DNA of 64,000 nucleotides from assembly GCF_004366035.1 (NCBI RefSeq), contig NZ_SOEE01000002.1:372001-436000 (forward strand), read 5' to 3'. The first letter of the stretch is position 1. Every line of letters starts with the position of its first letter. The DNA is from Cytobacillus oceanisediminis. Lineage in GTDB: Bacteria > Bacillota > Bacilli > Bacillales > Cytobacillaceae. The position numbers and the translations under genes were made by a program. The notes under the pieces were generated by a model that searched no databases, was not told the origin of the DNA, and saw only the letters and a program-made list of their open reading frames with translations. Below are positions 16,953 to 25,978 of the stretch, in pieces.

Positions 16953-17888
16953 ATGAAAAAATCAATTTTATCTTTTGTAGCTGCTGCGGCAATTACCGGA
17001 ACAGCAGGTGCTAATGTACAAGCAGAAGAAGTGACAGTAAAAAAAGGCGATACTCTCTGGGATTTTTCCCAAACATATAATACACCAGTTGAGATGATAA
17101 AAGAATGGAATGGGTTGTCTTCTCATATCATTCATCCAGATGATGTACTTAATGTATATCCGGAAAAGAAATACATAGTATCAAAAGGCGATACACTTTG
17201 GGATATAGCAAGAGAACATAACGTCACAGCAGAGGCAATCAAAGAATGGAACAACTTAAGCTCTGATTTAATTCTGCCGGACAAGGAATTAATCCTTTAT
17301 CCGAATGCTAAAGCTGTTAATGCAGCAGTTGCTGCGGTTAAGGCTTCTCCAGCAAAATCAGAAAAGCCTGCAGAGACAGTTTCAGCTCCTGTGCAAAATT
17401 CTGAACAGCCAGCAGCAAAAGAAACACAGCCGGCACCAGAAGCAAAACCAGCAAAGTCAAATCCAGAACCAGAGCCAGCCAAACCTGCGGCGGAAACAAA
17501 ACCTGCACCTGAGCCAGTCAAGCCTGAAGCGGAAGCACAGCCTGCTGCCCAGGCTGAAGCAGAAACACCCGCGGAAACTGCAAATAATGAAACAGCTCAA
17601 AATGTGCTTAATATGGAAGCAACAGCCTATACAGCCGATTGTGAAGGATGCTCAGGAGTCACTGCTACAGGGATCAATTTAAAAGAGGATCCGAATCAAA
17701 AAGTAATCTCTGTGGATCCCAATGTGATACCACTGGGAACTAAAGTCCATGTTGAAGGTTATGGTAATGCTGTAGCGGGTGATACTGGAGGAGCCATTAA
17801 AGGCAACAAGATTGATATCTTCATGCCTTCTCAGGAAGACGCAATCAATTTCGGCAGAAAAACAGTTAAAGTTACGATTCTAGATTAA
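16953..17888 (+). CDS. yocH: LysM-3D domain cell-wall protein (YocH-like)
   Basis: A 311-aa exported protein: Sec signal peptide (cleavage near ANVQA/EE, residue 24), LysM 1 (about 26-68), LysM 2 (about 72-115), a 100-residue Ala/Pro/Glu/Lys low-complexity linker, and a C-terminal 3D domain (about 220-311). The 3D domain has the catalytic-type aspartates in AGDTGGAIKGNKIDIF and a final FGRK.V.V.I. Such proteins bind and trim peptidoglycan, probably as lytic transglycosylases. The WalR box upstream and the terminator right behind fit a single WalKR-controlled gene for wall turnover during growth. B. subtilis YocH has the same architecture with a shorter linker. Confidence 0.9.
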   Translation: MKKSILSFVAAAAITGTAGANVQAEEVTVKKGDTLWDFSQTYNTPVEMIKEWNGLSSHIIHPDDVLNVYPEKKYIVSKGDTLWDIAREHNVTAEAIKEWNNLSSDLILPDKELILYPNAKAVNAAVAAVKASPAKSEKPAETVSAPVQNSEQPAAKETQPAPEAKPAKSNPEPEPAKPAAETKPAPEPVKPEAEAQPAAQAEAETPAETANNETAQNVLNMEATAYTADCEGCSGVTATGINLKEDPNQKVISVDPNVIPLGTKVHVEGYGNAVAGDTGGAIKGNKIDIFMPSQEDAINFGRKTVKVTILD

Positions 17889-17894
17889 TACTAG

Positions 17895-17926
17895 AAAGAA
17901 GGCACCTTTCCAGGTGCCTTCTTTTC
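17895..17926. terminator. Bidirectional intrinsic terminator
   Basis: Stem GAAGGCACCT/AGGTGCCTTC with 4-base loop between convergent genes. Confidence 0.9.
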
Positions 17927-17927
17927 T

Positions 17928-18965
17928 TTACTCTTTGTCATTATTTCCTCTTGCTTTTTCCTCCTGATGTACAAAGAAACTATGGACTGGTTTTGCCAGC
18001 TGTTTAAAGCTTTTTTCAAAGCGTTCAGAGAGGTGGGAGGCCCGCTCGTAAACAACCGACTTAAGATTGTCTAATTGCCTGCTGATTTTTTCTGTGATTG
18101 CTTCCTGCCGGTTTAAGCGTTCCATTATCGACTTACTGGCCTGTTCCTGTACACCAAGCTTCATGTTTAATTCTTCTTTCATTTGCTCCTGTGTAATTAA
18201 TTTTTTCTCAGCTTCCTCTGAAAATGCTGCAAACTGCTGCTCTAAACGTTCCATAACCTTTTTATGATAAACTTCCTGTAAACTAAAGTTTTTATTTATT
18301 TCTTCTTTCATTTGCTCCTGTATTCCATAATTCTCTGCCTTTTCCTCCGAAAATGCAGAGAACTGCTGCTCTATACGTTCCATTACGGTATTATGAAATA
18401 CTTCCTGTACATCAAGCTTCTTGCTTAATTCTGTTTTCATTTCTTCCTGGGCTTTAAAATTTGAAACAGCTTCCTCAGTAAAAGCGTCAAATTTATCAAA
18501 CTTCCGGCAAAGTGCCTGAGTTGCCGCTTCCTGGAAAGATACTTGTTCAAGTATCTTCTGATTTACCGGCTCTTCATTTTCAAGAGTTTCCATAATTGCT
18601 TTATTTATTTCCTCCAATGCAGCCAGCCTTTTATTCAAAGTATCATTTTCCTTCTCGCGCTGGTTCATCATTTCCAGGAAACTTATCATATACGCATCCT
18701 GCTTTTCAAGCTTAGCTGTCAAATGCTCAATATGATTATTTTGTTTACCAGCTGCTTTTTTTACAAGTTTACTCATGTCGGAAAAGGAATCATCGAGCTG
18801 ATTTTTCATATTTTCATATGTTTCGGAAATACGGGTATTAACAGTTTGCTGTTCTTTCAAAACTTCCTGGAGAAAGTTCAGACGATAAGTACCCTGATTG
18901 GAAACAGTGTCTGAATGGCTTAGGTAAAGCTTAGGGTTTCCATCCTCATTTGATTGTTTGGCCAT
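17928..18965 (-). CDS. Repetitive coiled-coil protein, 345 aa
   Basis: A soluble, almost entirely helical protein without signal or membrane segment. From about residue 148 to 290 it is built of roughly 43-residue repeats, clearest as QEV(F/Y)H..VMER(I/L)EQQF.AFSEE followed by QEQMKEE(I/L)N. At least three units align well and a fourth is partial. Heptad-like spacing of Leu/Ile/Met/Phe predicts a long coiled coil. The C-terminus is basic (SFKQLAKPVHSFF). The family is not one I can name; cytoskeletal, spore or scaffold roles are possible. The start at 18965 is supported by an upstream AGGAGTG. Monocistronic, ended by the shared terminator. Confidence 0.75.
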   Translation of the reverse strand: MAKQSNEDGNPKLYLSHSDTVSNQGTYRLNFLQEVLKEQQTVNTRISETYENMKNQLDDSFSDMSKLVKKAAGKQNNHIEHLTAKLEKQDAYMISFLEMMNQREKENDTLNKRLAALEEINKAIMETLENEEPVNQKILEQVSFQEAATQALCRKFDKFDAFTEEAVSNFKAQEEMKTELSKKLDVQEVFHNTVMERIEQQFSAFSEEKAENYGIQEQMKEEINKNFSLQEVYHKKVMERLEQQFAAFSEEAEKKLITQEQMKEELNMKLGVQEQASKSIMERLNRQEAITEKISRQLDNLKSVVYERASHLSERFEKSFKQLAKPVHSFFVHQEEKARGNNDKE

Positions 18966-19257
18966 AGGAACACTCCTCAGTTTTCACTTTTTTTAACAGC
19001 CTATGCCAGCCCTTTTTGAGAGGGATGGGCACTATCCTATAAAAGCCTAAACATTTCAAATTTGATACTGAAAGCATCGTTAGGATGATGCTCTGGATCA
19101 TAGAAATTTCGTAAATCGTAATAAAAGTGTTGCAAAAAATTGAAAAAATAGGTAAATTATTAATTGTCAGTAAATTGGCAGGCAATGTCAAGGATCTGAC
19201 TACTTAGGGAGTCAACCAAAACTACCTCTAAAACAAAAAGAAGGAGAGGACCATCAC

Positions 19258-19746
19258 ATGAAGAAATTATCTTTCTTGCTTTCTGCAGCTGTACTGACAC
19301 TAATACTTGGAGCATGCTCAAACGAAGAGGCTTCTAAAGGGGAAGAAAAGGAAGAGTCCGCAGCTGAGACGACTGAGGCCGCCGATGAAGGGAAAGAAAT
19401 GCGCTCCGCTCTGCTAAGCTATCAGGGAGAAGTGACAAAAGTAATTCGAAACACAGATGCAAACTTGACCGCTGAAGGTCAGGATCCAGCTGAAGCAGCT
19501 GCAGCTTTTGAAAAGGAAGCGAAAGCCGTGTCTGTACCAGAAGAATTAACAGACTACACTAAGGATATAGAGGCAGCGGTTGATAGCCTTTCTCAATACT
19601 ATGCTAAAAAAGCTGAACTTGTAAAAGCAGGGTCCGAGGATATGGCGGAAGCAGAGCCATTTAAAGAGGAATATATCAATTCAATGACTAAAGTTTTTGA
19701 AGAAGTGGAACTATCTGCTCCTGCTTTCAACAGCGTTTTCCAATAA
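19258..19746 (+). CDS. Small lipoprotein of unknown function
   Basis: A 162-aa protein with a lipoprotein signal peptide and lipobox LGAC (Cys at residue 20), then a Glu/Ala-rich linker and a helical domain (about 45-162) with alternating acidic and hydrophobic residues. No enzyme motif is seen. The RBS is AAGGAGAGG 7 bases upstream. A strong terminator follows. Probably anchored on the outer membrane face; family not recognised. Confidence 0.8.
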   Translation: MKKLSFLLSAAVLTLILGACSNEEASKGEEKEESAAETTEAADEGKEMRSALLSYQGEVTKVIRNTDANLTAEGQDPAEAAAAFEKEAKAVSVPEELTDYTKDIEAAVDSLSQYYAKKAELVKAGSEDMAEAEPFKEEYINSMTKVFEEVELSAPAFNSVFQ

Positions 19747-19754
19747 ATGCGCAG

Positions 19755-19790
19755 CAAACAGCCCTATTTGATTTGGAATAGGGCTGTTTG
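19755..19790. terminator. Bidirectional intrinsic terminator
   Basis: Fourteen-pair stem CAAACAGCCCTATT/AATAGGGCTGTTTG between convergent genes. Confidence 0.85.
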
Positions 19791-19796
19791 TATATA

Positions 19797-20699
19797 CTAG
19801 GGCACATCATGCCCCATTGAACTTTGAAGAATTTCAAACCACTGGTCCCTGTTAAGTTTGTAGGTTAATGAACCGGCTGCACGTTCAATTCTTTCAATCT
19901 TGCCGGAACCGACAATTGGCATGATTCGGGCAGGATGATTTAAGAGCCAGGCAAATAATACTTCATCAATATCACTTGCCCCGATTTCCTCTGCGACTTT
20001 TTGTAATGCTGCTTTGAGGCGTGCCGATTTTTCTTCAGTGCCGCTGAAAATTTTGCCTCCGGCCAATGGGGACCAGGCCATCGGAGCAATTCTTTTTTCC
20101 ATGCACAGATTTAGTGTGCCATCCTCATAGTTCTCCAGATGATAGGCAGAAAGTTCAATTTGATTTGTAATCAGATCCAAATCAAGGTATGACTGAAGCA
20201 TCGTAAATTGATGGCTTTTAAAATTGGAGACTCCAAAATGCCTTACCTTGCCGGCAGCCTTTAAACCTGAGAATGCCTCAGCAACTTCTTCCGGATCCAT
20301 AAAAGGATCAGGACGATGAATGAGCAAGGTATCTATGTAATCTGTTTTCAGACTTTGCAAAGACTTCTCAACCGAAGCAATAATATGTTTTTTTCCGGTA
20401 TTGTAATGATGGGATTTATGCTCAGGGCGGTTTGGTGACTGGAGTACAATCCCGCATTTCGTTACAATCTCCATTTTTCCGCGGAGCTCAGGCTTTTTCT
20501 CAAGAGCCCTTCCAAACAGGCTTTCACATGTATAGCTTCCATATATATCGGCATGATCAAATGTCGTTATTCCCAGTTCCAAACACCTTTCTATTAAGGT
20601 GATTAATTCTTCATCAGAAAATTTCCAGTCAGATAGTCTCCATAGACCATGTACGATTCTTGAAAACGACAGATCCTCTGCCATCTGCACTCTATCCAT
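19797..20699 (-). CDS. Aldo/keto reductase (YdhF-like)
   Basis: A 300-aa NADPH-dependent aldo/keto reductase. The catalytic aspartate and tyrosine are in TTFDHADIYG, the lysine in MEIVTKCGI, and the histidine in LLIHRPDP, followed by GVSNF and a C-terminal IVGSGKIERI cofactor segment. It most resembles the E. coli YdhF subgroup; the physiological carbonyl substrate is unknown. The start at 20699 is preferred because AGGAG then has 9 bases of spacing, while the ATG at 20708 would abut it. Confidence 0.88.
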   Translation of the reverse strand: MDRVQMAEDLSFSRIVHGLWRLSDWKFSDEELITLIERCLELGITTFDHADIYGSYTCESLFGRALEKKPELRGKMEIVTKCGIVLQSPNRPEHKSHHYNTGKKHIIASVEKSLQSLKTDYIDTLLIHRPDPFMDPEEVAEAFSGLKAAGKVRHFGVSNFKSHQFTMLQSYLDLDLITNQIELSAYHLENYEDGTLNLCMEKRIAPMAWSPLAGGKIFSGTEEKSARLKAALQKVAEEIGASDIDEVLFAWLLNHPARIMPIVGSGKIERIERAAGSLTYKLNRDQWFEILQSSMGHDVP

Positions 20700-20814
20700 A
20701 AGTATCATCTCCTAATTTTTTTCGCACTGTTATTATCTCTGAAAATGCGAAGAATACCAAGCTAAACGTTCTTCAGCATTGCAAAGGCTGCTGGATCATT
20801 ATAAATTGGAGACA

Positions 20815-20848
20815 TAAAAATAAGAGGCAACTGTTTTGTCACCTCATT
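20815..20848 (-). terminator. Probable terminator of the exonuclease gene
   Basis: On the - strand GAGGTGAC/GTTGCCTC (two G-T pairs) followed by TTATTTTTA. Confidence 0.5.
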
Positions 20849-20849
20849 T

Positions 20850-21779
20850 TTATCCGCATATTTTCAGCAGCGGTTCAACCATTTGTTCATGCAGAATCAT
20901 AATTTTTGATGTGTATGAACAATGATCTTTATAAGCTGTTTGAAGTTCCTGATAAAAAATGGTTAATTCCTGAACGTTGGAGATCAATTCTTCATCAAAA
21001 ATGCCTGAACGGCTGAGAAGGATATTCTCATATTTTTCAACAAGCTTTTTAGTTTTCTTTATCAATTTCCAAGCATCTTTCATACGAAAAGCATCATTTA
21101 ATTGGGAATAGAATTCTATCAAGTCTTTTTGGAAAATATTCTTAAGTTCCTTGTTGAGCCTTTCAATAGGAGGAAGTTCAGCTTCCTGAAATATAAACTG
21201 CTGCAGCATAATAAAATCGGTCTTTACATTTTGTTCTTCAAATGACTGATATATCCGTAAAGTATTAAAGGCGTCGTACATGGGATGATGGGGTTCTCCG
21301 ATAAAAGAAAGCTCATAGAAAGACAATGCTTTTTCAACTGAAGCTGCAGTCCGTGAAGCTCTTTTTGTGAAAACAGCCTGAAAATCGACATATCTTTTGG
21401 TAATCTTATCGATTGTAGCTTGGGGGAGATTATGCCTTAAAGCATCGGCTTTTAATCTTAAGAGATCACTGGTCGACCAGGAATAGAATCTTGCTTTTTT
21501 AACTCCGCCGACCCAAAAGAGAAAATCTTTAAACACCTCAGAAAAGTCATCCGCTGTTTTTAAATCAGAGTCGGATATCCCCGTCAATTCTTTGCAGAAT
21601 GGACTTAGCGGCGAGTCCTGCTGCGGACGAATGAACCTGTCAAATCCAGTAACCATACCTGTTTCAAGTTCAACTTTTACAGCACCGAGGCGAATGGCCT
21701 CCATATCTTCAAAAAGTATACCTTTTTTGCTGCATAGCATTTCAAAATCAAAGAAAATCAGCTGTTTTAGTTCGGCCAT
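20850..21779 (-). CDS. DEDD 3'-5' exonuclease domain protein
   Basis: A 309-aa protein. Residues 1-190 form a DnaQ-like exonuclease: motif I FFDFEM (D11, E13), motif II in YSWSTSDLLRLK, and motif III HHPMYDAFNTLRI with the general-base histidine and last aspartate. The closest Bacillus idea is the KapD group of inhibitors of sporulation-kinase signalling, but KapD is shorter; here about 110 extra helical residues follow. Substrate (RNA or DNA) is unknown. No partner gene is adjacent; a terminator closes it. Confidence 0.8.
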   Translation of the reverse strand: MAELKQLIFFDFEMLCSKKGILFEDMEAIRLGAVKVELETGMVTGFDRFIRPQQDSPLSPFCKELTGISDSDLKTADDFSEVFKDFLFWVGGVKKARFYSWSTSDLLRLKADALRHNLPQATIDKITKRYVDFQAVFTKRASRTAASVEKALSFYELSFIGEPHHPMYDAFNTLRIYQSFEEQNVKTDFIMLQQFIFQEAELPPIERLNKELKNIFQKDLIEFYSQLNDAFRMKDAWKLIKKTKKLVEKYENILLSRSGIFDEELISNVQELTIFYQELQTAYKDHCSYTSKIMILHEQMVEPLLKICG

Positions 21780-22022
21780 ACGCCTTCTCCCCCTTTCTAA
21801 TACCAGCTATCCAACAAGATATTATAAAGAATGACAGGCAAAAAGGGAAGGGACAGAATTATCCATCAGGATATTAGGCAGGAATGAAACTTTTTTCCCA
21901 GCACAATGGCAAATCGGTTTACGATTTCTTTTGAAACGTTTACACTTAAAGGGTACATAGTTTTTAGTCGCAAATATGCGATACCTCTCTTAAAATTATT
22001 GAACTTGAAAGGATGGATGAAG

Positions 22023-22604
22023 TTGGGTATTTCTTTATCGAAAGGGCAAAAAATTGATTTAACCAAAACTAACCCCGGGTTGTCTAAAGTAATAGTAGGA
22101 CTCGGCTGGGATACAAATAAATATGATGGAGGCTTGGATTTCGACCTTGATGCCAGTGTGTTTTTATTAGATGCAAATGGCAAATGTGCCTCTGATAAAG
22201 ATTTTATTTTCTACAACCAGCTTGAAGGCGGCGATGGGTCAGTCCTGCATACAGGTGATAACAGAACAGGTGAGGGCGATGGCGATGACGAGCAGGTAAA
22301 AGTTAACCTTAGTGCTGTTCCTGCCTCCATTGAGAAGATTTCTTTTGTCATTACGATCCATGATGGGGAAGGCCGCGGCCAAAACTTTGGCCAGGTTTCA
22401 AATGCATTTGCAAGAATCATTAATGAAGAAACAAATGAAGAATTAATCCGTTATGATTTAGGAGAAGATTTCTCCATTGAAACTGCCATTGTTGTAGGTG
22501 AATTATACCGTCATAATGGCGAATGGAAATTCTCTGCCGTTGGTTCAGGCTATCAGGGAGGACTTGCCCGTATTGCGACTGACTTCGGTTTGCAGGTAGG
22601 TTAA
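22023..22604 (+). CDS. TerD family calcium-binding stress protein, first copy
   Basis: A 193-aa TerD/YceC-D-E family protein. The usual start [19 protein letters not shown] and the double calcium-binding acidic segments (DLDASVFLL and [13 protein letters not shown]) are intact. The start is taken at TTG 22023, 8 bases after AAAGG and in the same context as its downstream paralog; an ATG two codons upstream (22017) is possible. TerD proteins are part of envelope/tellurite/oxidative stress complexes. In B. subtilis homologs sit in the yceCDEFGHI stress operon, but here only the TerD pair and an acidic protein are present. A TGAAACGTTT element (21943-21952) matches a SigW/SigM-type -35 but lacks a convincing -10. 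Confidence 0.9.
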   Translation: MGISLSKGQKIDLTKTNPGLSKVIVGLGWDTNKYDGGLDFDLDASVFLLDANGKCASDKDFIFYNQLEGGDGSVLHTGDNRTGEGDGDDEQVKVNLSAVPASIEKISFVITIHDGEGRGQNFGQVSNAFARIINEETNEELIRYDLGEDFSIETAIVVGELYRHNGEWKFSAVGSGYQGGLARIATDFGLQVG

Positions 22605-22721
22605 CTACCATTATTGCCAGGCAGAGCAGCCGCTTTTCCCTGGCTTTCTCTTTAGGGTGTATTCCCCTCATATCGATGATCTGCCTAAAAAAAGGACCTG
22701 TGTTATGAAGGAGTGATTCTC

Positions 22722-23300
22722 TTGGGTATTCAATTATCAAAAGGTCAAAGAATTGATCTGACTAAAACAAATCCTGGCCTGACTAAAGCCATTATCGGGC
22801 TGGGCTGGGACACGAACAAATATAGCGGCGGTCATGACTTCGACCTTGACGCTTCTGCATTTCTTGCAGATGAAACCAGTAAATGTGTAAATGATCATGA
22901 TTTTATTTTCTATAATAACCTGCAGCATCCAAGCGGAGCAGTTATACATACAGGAGACAACCGTACAGGTGAAGGAGACGGCGACGATGAGCAGCTTGTT
23001 GTCGACTTTACCAAAATACCTTTACATGTTCATCGTATTGGCATAACTGTTACTATTCATGATGCAGAATTAAGGCAGCAAAATTTCGGGCAGGTTTCCA
23101 ATGCATTCGTAAGATTAGTGGATGAATCCAATAATCAGGAGCTGCTTCGTTTTGATCTTGGAGAAGATTTTTCAATTGAAACAGCAGTGGTTTTCTGTGA
23201 ATTATACCGCCATGGGAATGACTGGAAGTTCAATGCCATTGGGAGCGGTTTCTCAGGCGGCTTGGCAGCTCTTTGCCGAAACTATGGATTGCAGGTTTAA
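22722..23300 (+). CDS. TerD family calcium-binding stress protein, second copy
   Basis: A 192-aa paralog of the preceding gene, about two-thirds identical by eye, with the same GIQLSKGQ start and [13 protein letters not shown] loop. It also begins with TTG, 8 bases after AAGGAG; a GTG at 22713 lies inside the ribosome-binding site and is unlikely. The 117-base gap to the first copy has no clear terminator, so they are probably cotranscribed; a strong hairpin closes the pair. Tandem TerD paralogs often work as hetero-complexes; that they do so here is inference. Confidence 0.9.
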   Translation: MGIQLSKGQRIDLTKTNPGLTKAIIGLGWDTNKYSGGHDFDLDASAFLADETSKCVNDHDFIFYNNLQHPSGAVIHTGDNRTGEGDGDDEQLVVDFTKIPLHVHRIGITVTIHDAELRQQNFGQVSNAFVRLVDESNNQELLRFDLGEDFSIETAVVFCELYRHGNDWKFNAIGSGFSGGLAALCRNYGLQV

Positions 23301-23310
23301 TTTTTCTTAT

Positions 23311-23345
23311 GGCACCCAAATGGTTTGGGTGCCTATTTTGTTTGT
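23311..23345 (+). terminator. Terminator of the TerD pair
   Basis: Perfect ten-pair stem GGCACCCAAA/TTTGGGTGCC with a 3-base loop, followed by TATTTTG. Confidence 0.85.
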
Positions 23346-23448
23346 CAAGTGAAACCTTCAGCCTATGCCAATGGGTATTAATCCCATACTTAAAAAATGG
23401 CGAATGGGCAAAATAGGTGTGAAAAACCTTGAGAGGAAGGGATGCAGT

Positions 23449-24135
23449 ATGTCACTTGAATGGTTTGACAGGGTAAGCGGAGAATTGCAGGACCATCTTG
23501 AATCAATTTGCAGTAAATATGATCAGATTGGCCAATTGTCGATTGACCGGGGTGCCAAGCATCCCAGAATGGAGTTTTTTATTGAAACCAGTGATAATGA
23601 TAGAGAGTATTTTTGCACTCTTTTCTTTGATCCGCATAATGAAGAGTTCTATGTAGAGGACTTTGATTTTGAGCTGGGACATACTTCTAAAACAATGCTT
23701 TTTGATATTGAAGACATCATCGATACAGTCCACGAAAGTCTTCACGATTACATGAATGGCGAAGATGAGGATCATTTTGCATTTGAAGATGATGAAGAAA
23801 TATATGTTTCAGAAGAGGAAGATTTCGACATTGCTGAAGAATATGATTTTGGAGGCGAAGGTGATATCTTTGAAGAAGTAGATGTAGAGTGGGAAACTCC
23901 TGAAGTAACTGCCTTTTTCAAGGAAGACGAAGTGGAGGTATCCTATCAGTTTGGAGTGGTCCATGAAACCGGTGATGGAGTTCTCCGCAGGATTAATCGC
24001 ATTTGGACAGATGACGAAGAAATGATCAAAGATGAAGATCACTTTATCTTCAGCAAAGAAGAGGCAAGCACAATCATTGCCATGATTGCCAGCCACATGG
24101 ATTCCCTGAGCGGGCATGAAGCTGATTATCAGTAA
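23449..24135 (+). CDS. Highly acidic hypothetical protein, 228 aa
   Basis: Soluble protein with a folded-looking N-terminal part (residues 1-95, starting MSLEWFDRVSGELQDHLESI) and a very acidic middle (about 100-155, Glu/Asp runs), then a C-terminal part with VSYQFGVVHETGDG and IIAMIASHMDS. The start at 23449 is chosen because AGGAAGG lies 8 bases before it and upstream codons look noncoding. I do not recognise the family. It directly follows the TerD pair but has its own terminators on both sides, so a functional link is only suggested by proximity. Confidence 0.7.
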   Translation: MSLEWFDRVSGELQDHLESICSKYDQIGQLSIDRGAKHPRMEFFIETSDNDREYFCTLFFDPHNEEFYVEDFDFELGHTSKTMLFDIEDIIDTVHESLHDYMNGEDEDHFAFEDDEEIYVSEEEDFDIAEEYDFGGEGDIFEEVDVEWETPEVTAFFKEDEVEVSYQFGVVHETGDGVLRRINRIWTDDEEMIKDEDHFIFSKEEASTIIAMIASHMDSLSGHEADYQ

Positions 24136-24154
24136 TAATTCAAAGTGAAATGAG

Positions 24155-24190
24155 AAAGTGGCTATCAAGAATTCTTGAAGCCGCTTTTTT
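24155..24190 (+). terminator. Terminator of the acidic protein gene
   Basis: Stem AAGTGGCT/AGCCGCTT extended by the inner palindrome TCAAGAATTCTTGA, followed by TTTTTT. Confidence 0.85.
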
Positions 24191-24357
24191 GTGCATCAGC
24201 AGAAAAAGAAATAACTCGTTCACACAGCATACAGCACCGAATCACCCCTCGAATAACAACCTTTTAAAATTTTACATTTGGCCGCATTTCTCTGTTGGTA
24301 CTATTCAGGCTTGACTCCCCCATAAACTGATTAAAAGCAGGTGAAAAGAGGTGCATT

Positions 24358-25620
24358 ATGGGGATTCATATCGTACAGGCAGGCGATAGCCTTTGGGCCA
24401 TTTCTCAAAAGTATAAGGTTCCTATCCAGGATATAAGAACGGCTAATGGCCTTGAGAATGGACCTGGCATCATTCCTGGTTTAGCGCTATACATTCCGGA
24501 AAGCGGACCTGTTATCAGGTCTTATCTGGTAAAGCCCGGAGATACATTATGGAGCATTTCCCAGCTTTATCAAACTACAATTAATCTCATCCTGTCAGCA
24601 AACCCGGAGATAAGGCCGGAGGGGCTATATATCGGACAGAAGATAAATATTCCTTCACCAAGCAGATTAGTCATGGAAACATTAGGGTTCATAGTTCCGT
24701 ATTCTCCTGATACTTTTTTACCCCCTTTCAGGGAAACAGCAAAGTACTTAACCTACATTGCCATTTCTGCCTATTCTTTAACAAGGGAAGGTTACGCATA
24801 TATTGAACTTGACGATACAGCCATATTGGCAGAAAGCCGCCGTCTGAATGTCGTTCCACTGCTGATGATCAGAAACCTTGCACAAGGTGAATTTAATGCA
24901 GAATTGATTGGCGGGGTGCTTGAGAGTCCTGCAAATAGGAGGAACTTAATCTTAAGCCTAATGAATTTTGTCGCTCAAAAAGGATATGGGGGCATCAGCC
25001 TGGATTTTGAATTTATCCCGCCGCCAAGGCGCCAGGATTTCAATTCATTCATTAGAGAATTAAAAAATGCCTTAGGGCCAAAAATTCTTCATGTCAATGT
25101 ACATGCTAAGACAGAAGATCTCCCGGCAAACCGGATAATAGGGGCATATGATTATAAAGCAATTGGGGAGGGGGCCGATATTGTTGCAGTCATGACCATG
25201 GACTATGGTTATCCCACTGGTCCTCCTAATCCCGTCGCTCCACTATGGTGGGTTGAAGAGGTCATTAAATATTCGATCACCCAGATTGACCCGAAAAAAC
25301 TGCAAATAGCTTTGCCGTTATATGGATATGACTGGAGAACAGCGGATAATCTAACCCGCTCATTTTCCATGCAAGCCATTCAGAATTTAGCTTTAAGCAG
25401 AGGAGCAGTCATTCAATTCGATGCTTATGCGGCATCCCCATGGTTCCGATATTGGAACGGAGAAGAAGAACATGTGGTTTGGTTTGAAGATATCCGCAGC
25501 ATTACAGAGAAATATAAATTAATTGACCAGTATAATCTTTTAGGAATGACATACTGGCAATTAAGCTTGCGTTTTCCGCAGAACTGGGCATTTGCGGATA
25601 AAAACTTTACAATTCTATAG
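24358..25620 (+). CDS. Spore cortex-lytic N-acetylglucosaminidase (YaaH/SleL-like)
   Basis: A 420-aa protein with two LysM domains (about 2-47 and 53-99) and a glycoside hydrolase 18 barrel (about 105-420). The catalytic strand reads GGISLDFEFIPPP, where the last glutamate is the acid/base, and VAVMTMDYGYPTGPPNPVAP and MTYWQL are SleL/YaaH landmarks. No signal peptide is present, as is normal for SleL/YaaH, which is made in the mother cell and deposited on the spore. It would help degrade cortex during germination. The ATG follows AGAGGTG by 6 bases. No terminator is seen directly behind. Confidence 0.9.
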   Translation: MGIHIVQAGDSLWAISQKYKVPIQDIRTANGLENGPGIIPGLALYIPESGPVIRSYLVKPGDTLWSISQLYQTTINLILSANPEIRPEGLYIGQKINIPSPSRLVMETLGFIVPYSPDTFLPPFRETAKYLTYIAISAYSLTREGYAYIELDDTAILAESRRLNVVPLLMIRNLAQGEFNAELIGGVLESPANRRNLILSLMNFVAQKGYGGISLDFEFIPPPRRQDFNSFIRELKNALGPKILHVNVHAKTEDLPANRIIGAYDYKAIGEGADIVAVMTMDYGYPTGPPNPVAPLWWVEEVIKYSITQIDPKKLQIALPLYGYDWRTADNLTRSFSMQAIQNLALSRGAVIQFDAYAASPWFRYWNGEEEHVVWFEDIRSITEKYKLIDQYNLLGMTYWQLSLRFPQNWAFADKNFTIL

Positions 25621-25627
25621 CCCTTTT

Positions 25628-25801
25628 CTAAAGAAGCTCTTTCATTTCTTCTTCAAAATAGAACATTTTTGGTTTTTCTTTTATTGTATATGTGTATTTC
25701 TTCATTTTCGCCACATAACAGGTTTTGTTGATCGTAACTTTCTCTCCCGTGTCAATCAGAATAACAATATCATTATGCTCAAACTTATTTCTGCGCTTCA
25801 C
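25628..25801 (-). CDS. Small basic hypothetical protein, 57 aa
   Basis: A 57-residue ORF beginning (V/M)KRRNKFEHNDIVILIDTG and ending FEEEMKELL. The early D-I-V-x-L-x-D-T-G pattern and the following VTINKTCYVAKMKKYTYTI suggest a small beta-barrel of the SH3 or KOW type. GTG at 25801 is chosen because AGAGG lies 7 bases upstream; an ATG at 25825 without ribosome-binding site would add eight residues. Family not recognised. Confidence 0.55.
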   Translation of the reverse strand: MKRRNKFEHNDIVILIDTGEKVTINKTCYVAKMKKYTYTIKEKPKMFYFEEEMKELL

Positions 25802-25978
25802 ACTGATCCCTCTTTCTTTACACATATAAAGTGTTATTAACACATTATCTCATACTTCTGTGGAATTAACCCTATTGATCTTAATGGAATTATTCAGGTT
25901 CCATTATTTTTTGCATATCCGCAAGTAAATGATATATTAGTCTAATTGAATACCATAGTGAACAAAGGAAGATACAAA

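Noticed and set aside
17305..17682. A 125-codon Gln/Leu/Lys-rich ORF.
   Set aside because: Frame shadow of the Ala/Pro-rich linker of the LysM-3D gene.
21890..22000. Sigma-B promoter for the TerD genes (GTTTAC and GGGTAC are present).
   Set aside because: The two boxes are only 7 bases apart instead of 12-15; an ECF -35 (TGAAACGTTT) is present but without a matching -10.
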